From positions 1-10,148 of the forward strand of contig JBLFWJ010000124.1 of NCBI GenBank assembly GCA_047611425.1: 10,148 nucleotides of DNA, in the 5' to 3' direction. This document shows positions 6,446-10,148 of this stretch, piece by piece. The position numbers and the translations under genes are program-made. The notes under the pieces are model-generated. The model did not search any database. It saw only the letters and a list, made by a program, of their open reading frames with translations, and had not been told where the DNA came from. The DNA comes from JBLFWJ01 sp047611425. Lineage in GTDB: Bacteria > Bacteroidota > Bacteroidia > UBA10329. The first letter of the stretch is position 1, and each line of letters opens with the position of its first letter.

Positions 6446-6477
6446 AAAAAAGGGTATCCGACATGGTCGAATACCCT
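6446..6477 (-). terminator. Intrinsic terminator of the minus-strand pair
   Basis: On the minus strand the stem AGGGTATTCGA / TCGGATACCCT (positions 6477-6467 and 6461-6451) has 11 pairs including one U-G, with loop CCATG. It is followed by six T (complement of 6446-6451), starting 23 nt after the stop codon at 6500. In plus-strand RNA the U-G becomes a C-A mismatch and there is no T run, so the element is specific for the minus strand. The rest of 6348-6499 holds nothing I can identify beyond the upstream region of the 116-residue protein. Confidence 0.85.
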
Positions 6478-6499
6478 CTCATGTAAATGAAACCTTCTA

Positions 6500-7348
6500 C
6501 TAATTCTTACCTGCTGTTTTACCAGGGTCAAATTCAAAGTTAACAGCTGGAACCTCAACAGGCATTGCCTTCGACTCAACTAAACACCCATTCCACACAA
6601 TTTCCATATTGGCAAATTGCATGTCTTCCACCTTAGCTGGAACTTCAAAATACAGGGTGAATTTTTTCTTTTCACCTCGTTGTAATAAGTGGGTCTTTTC
6701 CTTTCTCATTGAATTGGCAAACTCCTGTCCGTTACTCATTCTAACCGCAACCTTGCTAGGGTCAATAATTCCAAAAGCACCTCCTTTATAAGTGCATTCA
6801 AACTTGGCTGCTGTCAGGTCTGTCTTTTTAGAAATGCTTGTCATGTTGCAAGTAAATGGTCCTGTACTGAACGAATTCTGTGACGCAGGCAAGGCAAAAT
6901 CATCAGCCTTCTGAACATCACCTTTTAAAGGCACCTGACTGATTTTACCCAAATTGGCCGAGTAGCTTTCTACATGAAGATCACTCCCCCTTACTTCCAG
7001 TGTTTTTCCTTCATTCCCAAAAGGCTTGATAATCATACTCTTGGATTTTGTGGTGCTTAAGCTCTGGCCAGCAATATCCATCGAAGCCTTTGACAAATCC
7101 CAAACGATAAACCCTTCAGTATTGTTAGTCACTTTAGCTCTAAACTTTGCCTGATCCATTCGTGCAATTGGATCCTTAAAAGAAATGCTGACCGCATCGG
7201 TAGATATCTCATCCGGAGTTTTAAAATGGTTGACATGCTCAGCTAAGGCCTTCAGTTCCTTCTTACTGAGAGGTTTGTCTTGGGCCATTCCTGGCAAAGC
7301 TACAATAGACAATAATGCTGTAGCGAAAAGTAAATTCTGAATCTTCAT
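6500..7348 (-). CDS. Secreted protein with two duplicated beta-rich domains, function unknown
   Basis: From the ATG at 7346-7348 this encodes 282 residues beginning MKIQNLLFATALLSIVALPGMAQ, a classical signal peptide with likely cleavage after Ala22. I chose this start because of that. An in-frame ATG at 7406-7408 would overlap the upstream stop as ATGA but would put 20 unhelpful residues before the signal. The mature protein has two similar halves: AKFRAKVTNNTEGFIVWDLSKASMDIAGQ (67-95) resembles AKFECTYKGGAFGIIDPSKVAVRMSNGQ (181-208), and both are followed by a basic GNEGKTLEV or GEKKKFTLYF strand, offset about 113 residues. The second half carries Cys167, Cys185 and Cys255. The pattern suggests two immunoglobulin-like sandwiches in the periplasm or outside the cell. 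There is no C-terminal sorting domain. I do not recognise a family. It follows the repeat-protein gene on the same strand and ends at a clear terminator. Confidence 0.83.
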   Translation of the reverse strand: MKIQNLLFATALLSIVALPGMAQDKPLSKKELKALAEHVNHFKTPDEISTDAVSISFKDPIARMDQAKFRAKVTNNTEGFIVWDLSKASMDIAGQSLSTTKSKSMIIKPFGNEGKTLEVRGSDLHVESYSANLGKISQVPLKGDVQKADDFALPASQNSFSTGPFTCNMTSISKKTDLTAAKFECTYKGGAFGIIDPSKVAVRMSNGQEFANSMRKEKTHLLQRGEKKKFTLYFEVPAKVEDMQFANMEIVWNGCLVESKAMPVEVPAVNFEFDPGKTAGKN

Positions 7349-7365
7349 GTGTTTAACTTTGAGTG

Positions 7366-7395
7366 TGAAATTAGTGAGCATGGGCATATCAACAA
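7366..7395 (-). promoter_or_regulatory. Weak candidate promoter for the secreted-protein gene
   Basis: Read on the minus strand, TTG (7395-7393) is followed after 19 bp by TAATTTCA (7373-7366). This is the correct spacing for a Bacteroidota promoter but has two mismatches to TAnnTTTG. It would begin transcription close to the ATG at 7348, so this gene could also be expressed apart from its upstream partner. Support is slight. Confidence 0.22.
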
Positions 7396-7404
7396 GTGCT
7401 CCAA

Positions 7405-7842
7405 TCATTTACTACTGATCTTATGTACATCTTGATTGTTGGCCTCAATTTGATCTTTGACTGACTGAATTTGTTTGGCAACCATTGCCAATTCCTTACG
7501 ACCCTGACCAAGTAGCCATCGAAAAGAAGACTCTTCGCCATCACCTGCAAGCGCAACATGCGAAAATGCCGTGAACCCATTCTTCACCAACCAATCGACA
7601 GCTTGCTTATTCCCCTCTGCTCCATTAACCACGGCCATCAAGTGCGGATACTTATTCTTCATTAACCAATCGCGTGAGTCATCATCATTATGAAGCGCAT
7701 GAACAAAAACACCCAATTCACGGTATCCATTTTTCATTAACCATTCTCGAATTTCCTTGTTTCCTTTAATTGCTTCAGCCCAAGCAACAAGGATTTTTGA
7801 TGGATAAATTGATTCACTAGCCATGGCACTAAGTTCGCACAT
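7405..7842 (-). CDS. Alpha-helical protein of four exact 25-residue repeats
   Basis: A 145-residue cytoplasmic-type protein with no signal peptide or membrane segment. Residues 32-131 are four gap-free units of 25, with invariant WL at 34, 59, 84 and 109: REWLMKNGYRELGVFVHAL, RDWLMKNKYPHLMAVVNGA, VDWLVKNGFTAFSHVALAG and FRWLLGQGRKELAMVAKQI. Units are linked by short acidic or Gly-Asn turns, giving a likely helix-turn-helix pair per unit and a small superhelical solenoid, as in protein-binding scaffolds. The tail (132-145) is polar. The repeats are also visible in the DNA: the complement of the WLMKN codons recurs at 7585, 7660 and 7735, exactly 75 bp apart. An alternative start is Met7 (7822-7824). 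The stop lies 56 bp before the secreted-protein start, suggesting co-transcription. It is divergent from ribD with a 45-bp gap. I cannot place it in a named repeat family. Confidence 0.82.
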   Translation of the reverse strand: MCELSAMASESIYPSKILVAWAEAIKGNKEIREWLMKNGYRELGVFVHALHNDDDSRDWLMKNKYPHLMAVVNGAEGNKQAVDWLVKNGFTAFSHVALAGDGEESSFRWLLGQGRKELAMVAKQIQSVKDQIEANNQDVHKISSK

Positions 7843-7887
7843 CAGGCTGAATATTGGCCTTCAAATCCGCATACATTTGCAGCCGAA

Positions 7888-8934
7888 ATGAATCACCATC
7901 ACTTCATGCAGCGGTGCTTAGAGCTAGCCGCTTTGGGTACAGGAAACGTGGCTCCAAACCCTTTAGTGGGATGCGTCATTGTTCATGCCGGCAAAATCAT
8001 AGGAGAAGGATACCATCAGAAATGTGGAGAAGGGCATGCTGAAGTGAATGCATTTAACTCCGTTCAGGACGATTCGCTTCTTCCAGAGTCTACAGTGTAC
8101 GTGAGTTTGGAACCCTGTGCGCATCATGGAAAAACGCCTCCGTGTGCTGAATTATTGGTTGAGAAAAAAATAAAACATGTGGTGATTGCAACGCTGGATC
8201 CACACGCAAAAGTTGCAGGACTCGGAGTTGAGATTCTTAGAAATGCAGGTATCGAAGTGACCGTTGGAATCCTTGAAAAGGAAGCCCGTTTTTTGGCAAG
8301 GAGATTTTTCACTTTTCATCAGAATAAACGGCCATTTGTCGTTTTAAAATGGGCGGAATCTGCCGATGGTTTCTTGGATAAGGAAAGAACTACATCGAGT
8401 CAGGAACCGCTAAGCATTTCCTGTGAAGAATCAAATGTTCACACACATGGCTTGAGAGCATCGGAACATGCCATAATGGTTGGGACGAATACCGCATTGC
8501 TTGATAATCCATCGCTAGCGGTTAGAAATGCATCCGGATCCAATCCGATAAGAATCGTTTTGGATAGAACCCTGAGATTACCTCAAACTTTGAAGTTGTT
8601 TACGGACGGAAAACCAACAGTCGTGTTAAATGAGTTGAAATCTGGTAAAGAAGGTGCTATTCGATTTGTAAAGCCGAATGAATGGACGTTAACCTCCATG
8701 CTCTCAGAACTTCATCAGCTTCAAATTCAATCGGTGTTAGTAGAAGGCGGCTTCAAATTGCTGAATTCCTTCGTTTCGGGGAATTTTTGGGATGAAGCAC
8801 ATTGCATTAGTTCTTCCGAGGTATTTGCTAAAAAAGGCCCTTTATCACCGAAAATAATCGCCCCTATTCGAAAGCAATTCCAATCTGGATCAGACTCAAT
8901 AACGGTCTATCAAAACCAATTAACTACCAAATGA
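7888..8934 (+). CDS. ribD: Bifunctional riboflavin biosynthesis protein RibD
   Basis: This 348-residue enzyme carries out two consecutive riboflavin-pathway steps: deamination of the pyrimidine intermediate formed from GTP, then NADPH-dependent reduction of its ribosyl side chain. The N-terminal deaminase holds the zinc site HAE (50-52) and PCAHHGKTPPC (Cys77 and Cys86), with APNPLVGCVIV (22-32) ahead of it. The C-terminal reductase starts near residue 145 (RPFVVLKWAESADGF) and includes LRASEHAIMVGTNTALLDNPSL and a late SVLVEGGFKLLNSF segment near the nucleotide site. Length and both domains are normal. The ATG at 7888 leaves a conserved-looking N-terminus (HHHFMQRCLELA); Met7 is the only alternative. 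There is no room for an FMN riboswitch in the 45 bp upstream. The last codons overlap the transporter start as ATGA. Confidence 0.97.
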   Translation: MNHHHFMQRCLELAALGTGNVAPNPLVGCVIVHAGKIIGEGYHQKCGEGHAEVNAFNSVQDDSLLPESTVYVSLEPCAHHGKTPPCAELLVEKKIKHVVIATLDPHAKVAGLGVEILRNAGIEVTVGILEKEARFLARRFFTFHQNKRPFVVLKWAESADGFLDKERTTSSQEPLSISCEESNVHTHGLRASEHAIMVGTNTALLDNPSLAVRNASGSNPIRIVLDRTLRLPQTLKLFTDGKPTVVLNELKSGKEGAIRFVKPNEWTLTSMLSELHQLQIQSVLVEGGFKLLNSFVSGNFWDEAHCISSSEVFAKKGPLSPKIIAPIRKQFQSGSDSITVYQNQLTTK

Positions 8935-9791
8935 TAGCCTTACCCTTAAGCATCCTCACTTCATCAATGCTGATGATACTTTTCAAGTATTTCGGCAAAC
9001 TGAAGGTGAATACGTTCCAAGCAATCACGGTTAATTACGTGGTGGCAGCAACGCTTGGATTTATGATGAGTGGCACCGCTCCGCACTTGTCACTAATAAA
9101 TGAACCTTGGGCCGGCTTTGCTGGATTGTTGGGCGTGATGTTCATCCTGATGTTTTATGTGATGGCCATATCCTCCCAAAAAGTAGGTGTTGCAATTACA
9201 ACGGTGTCCAATAAAATGTCGTTGGCTATTCCGGTCGTTGCCGGAATTATCCTTTACGATGAAGGTCTCACATGGCTTAAGGCACTTGGCGTATTAGGTG
9301 CCCTCATAGCCGTAGTTCTTGTTGTAAAACCCAGTGGTGGTATACAGATTGATAAAAAATACCTTTTCCTTCCTGTCATAATATTCTTTGGAAGCGGTAC
9401 GCTTGATTCCATCTTCAAATACTGTGAAACTCATTATGTAGATGCCGAACAGGTGTCCATTTTTTCAGCAACTCTCTTCGGGGTTTCCGCTGTAATTGGG
9501 CTTACCACAATGGTTTTCAGAAAACTATTTCAAGGAAAGACTTTGGAAATCAAGAGTATTGTGGCCGGAGTGGCTCTGGGTATTCCCAATTATTTTTCGA
9601 TTCATTATTTAATCCTGTCGTTGCAAATCCCGGGACTTGAAAGCACAATGGTATTTCCAATTAATAATGTAGGAATCGTAGTATTTAGCACAGTTTCAGC
9701 CATCATTCTGTTCAAAGAACATCTTTCCAAACTCAATTGGATTGGCATCGTTCTGGCTCTACTTTCCATCGTATTGATTGCCTTCGGATGA
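8931..9791 (+). CDS. DMT-superfamily (EamA-type) transporter
   Basis: A 286-residue integral membrane protein with about ten hydrophobic segments, near residues 2-20, 30-47, 61-81, 86-108, 115-133, 145-160, 174-194, 208-231, 237-261 and 267-285. The two halves resemble each other, as expected for the duplicated EamA fold. Each has a Pro-containing helix followed by an acidic turn: SNKMSLAIPVVAGIILYDEGLTW in the first half, and MVFPINNVGIVVF leading to FKEHLSKLNWIGIVLALLSIVL in the second. Family members move small metabolites across the inner membrane, and substrates vary widely. The start is fixed by a 4-bp overlap with ribD, and the stop overlaps the next gene in the same way. RibN, a riboflavin importer in some bacteria, belongs to this superfamily, so a flavin-related role is possible, but nothing in the sequence shows it. 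Many Bacteroidota operons join unrelated housekeeping genes. Confidence 0.9.
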   Translation: MIALPLSILTSSMLMILFKYFGKLKVNTFQAITVNYVVAATLGFMMSGTAPHLSLINEPWAGFAGLLGVMFILMFYVMAISSQKVGVAITTVSNKMSLAIPVVAGIILYDEGLTWLKALGVLGALIAVVLVVKPSGGIQIDKKYLFLPVIIFFGSGTLDSIFKYCETHYVDAEQVSIFSATLFGVSAVIGLTTMVFRKLFQGKTLEIKSIVAGVALGIPNYFSIHYLILSLQIPGLESTMVFPINNVGIVVFSTVSAIILFKEHLSKLNWIGIVLALLSIVLIAFG

Positions 9792-10148
9792 GAATATTCT
9801 TGCTTGCTATTCTGTGTCCAATTCTGATTTCGGCTCAGACCATTGAACTCAGTTTTCCTCCCAATTTGAATGGTGCTAAACTCCAATTAATCGGGTTTGA
9901 AGGACTGCACGAAATGGTTCTTGATTCAACCATTGTCACAGATCAATCCGCAATAATCAAGTATGAAATTCCACAAGATGGTTTGGCAAAACTGATGCTA
10001 AATGGCACGTCCTTGGGCGAGCTAATCATTCTAAAAGAAACTCCCTTAAACGGAACGCTTTCTTTTGCAACTGGTTCAATTAATATTCGATGGCAAGAAT
10101 CGCTCGAAAATGTAGCGCTGATTAAATTGCTTGAACGTTCGGTAGGAT
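9788..10148 (+). CDS. Secreted protein, N-terminal part (possibly DUF4369/redoxin type), 3' end missing
   Basis: The frame opens at the ATG overlapping the transporter stop (ATGA) and stays open to the window edge, giving 120 residues. MRIFLLAILCPILISAQ is a typical signal peptide with likely cleavage before or after Gln17. The visible mature part is beta-rich: IELSFPPNLNGAKLQLIGFEG, then VLDSTIVTDQSAIIKYEIP, then LGELIILKETPLNGTLSF and SINIRWQESLENVALIKLL. This order (strand pair, a DST(x)V turn, then an SxEN segment leading into a helix) recalls the N-terminal DUF4369-type domain found before thioredoxin-like domains in Bacteroidota. If so, a CxxC redoxin domain should follow outside the window. 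That prediction is inference; the gene itself is well supported by its start context and signal peptide. Confidence 0.75.
   Translation, partial: MRIFLLAILCPILISAQTIELSFPPNLNGAKLQLIGFEGLHEMVLDSTIVTDQSAIIKYEIPQDGLAKLMLNGTSLGELIILKETPLNGTLSFATGSINIRWQESLENVALIKLLERSVG

Noticed and set aside
7406..7408. ATG overlapping the repeat-protein stop as the start of the secreted protein.
   Set aside because: It would add 20 residues before a textbook signal peptide; the ATG at 7346-7348 gives the normal MKIQNLLFATALL start. Translational coupling remains possible but is less likely.
7843..7887. A possible FMN riboswitch before ribD.
   Set aside because: The intergenic gap is only 45 bp, far too short for that structure, and none of its conserved segments are visible.

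Overview
The window looks like a chromosomal segment from a member of the Bacteroidota, probably Flavobacteriales-like. The coding sequence is moderately AT-rich, Shine-Dalgarno signals are mostly weak, and candidate promoters resemble the Bacteroidota TTG / TAnnTTTG form. Gene content agrees: an exporter with a separate ATPase and two MacB-type permeases, a carboxypeptidase-regulatory-like protein, a RibD with the WAESADGF reductase motif, and a secreted protein resembling DUF4369-type redoxin N-termini. The phylum call is inference from style and content. I see no rRNA, tRNA, CRISPR array, transposase or phage gene.

Layout. Positions 1-300 (+) are the 3' part of a DksA/TraR-type zinc-finger regulator. 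It abuts, stop to stop with no gap, a probable lipoprotein gene on the minus strand (301-966). Positions 1053-5329 (+) form a compact exporter operon: ATPase, permease 1, permease 2 and a membrane-fusion adaptor, the first three joined by overlapping stop/start codons. Positions 5330-5523 have no gene but hold a candidate promoter and a strong terminator-type hairpin that ends 4 nt before msrB (5524-5910, +). Then come a bidirectional terminator, a short repeat resembling a dispersed intergenic family, and a small minus-strand gene (5997-6347) for a carboxypeptidase-regulatory-like domain without a signal peptide. A minus-strand terminator follows a two-gene minus-strand unit, transcribed from 7842 to 6500. 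Its first gene encodes a protein of four exact 25-residue repeats, its second a secreted protein with an internally duplicated beta-rich domain. Diverging from this is a plus-strand operon from 7888 to the window edge: ribD, a DMT/EamA transporter and a truncated secreted protein, each junction an ATGA overlap.

How the genes work together. The exporter genes should form one inner-membrane ABC machine: an ATPase dimer, a probable permease heterodimer and a periplasmic adaptor. It must borrow an outer-membrane TolC-like channel, since none is encoded here. MsrB repairs oxidised methionine. RibD makes the two middle steps of riboflavin synthesis, and the coupled DMT transporter may or may not be related to that pathway.

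Most worth a second look are the terminator-like hairpin in the msrB leader (attenuator or small RNA), the 25-residue repeat protein, and the duplicated-domain secreted protein encoded beside it. I did not find a convincing wholly new multi-gene system.
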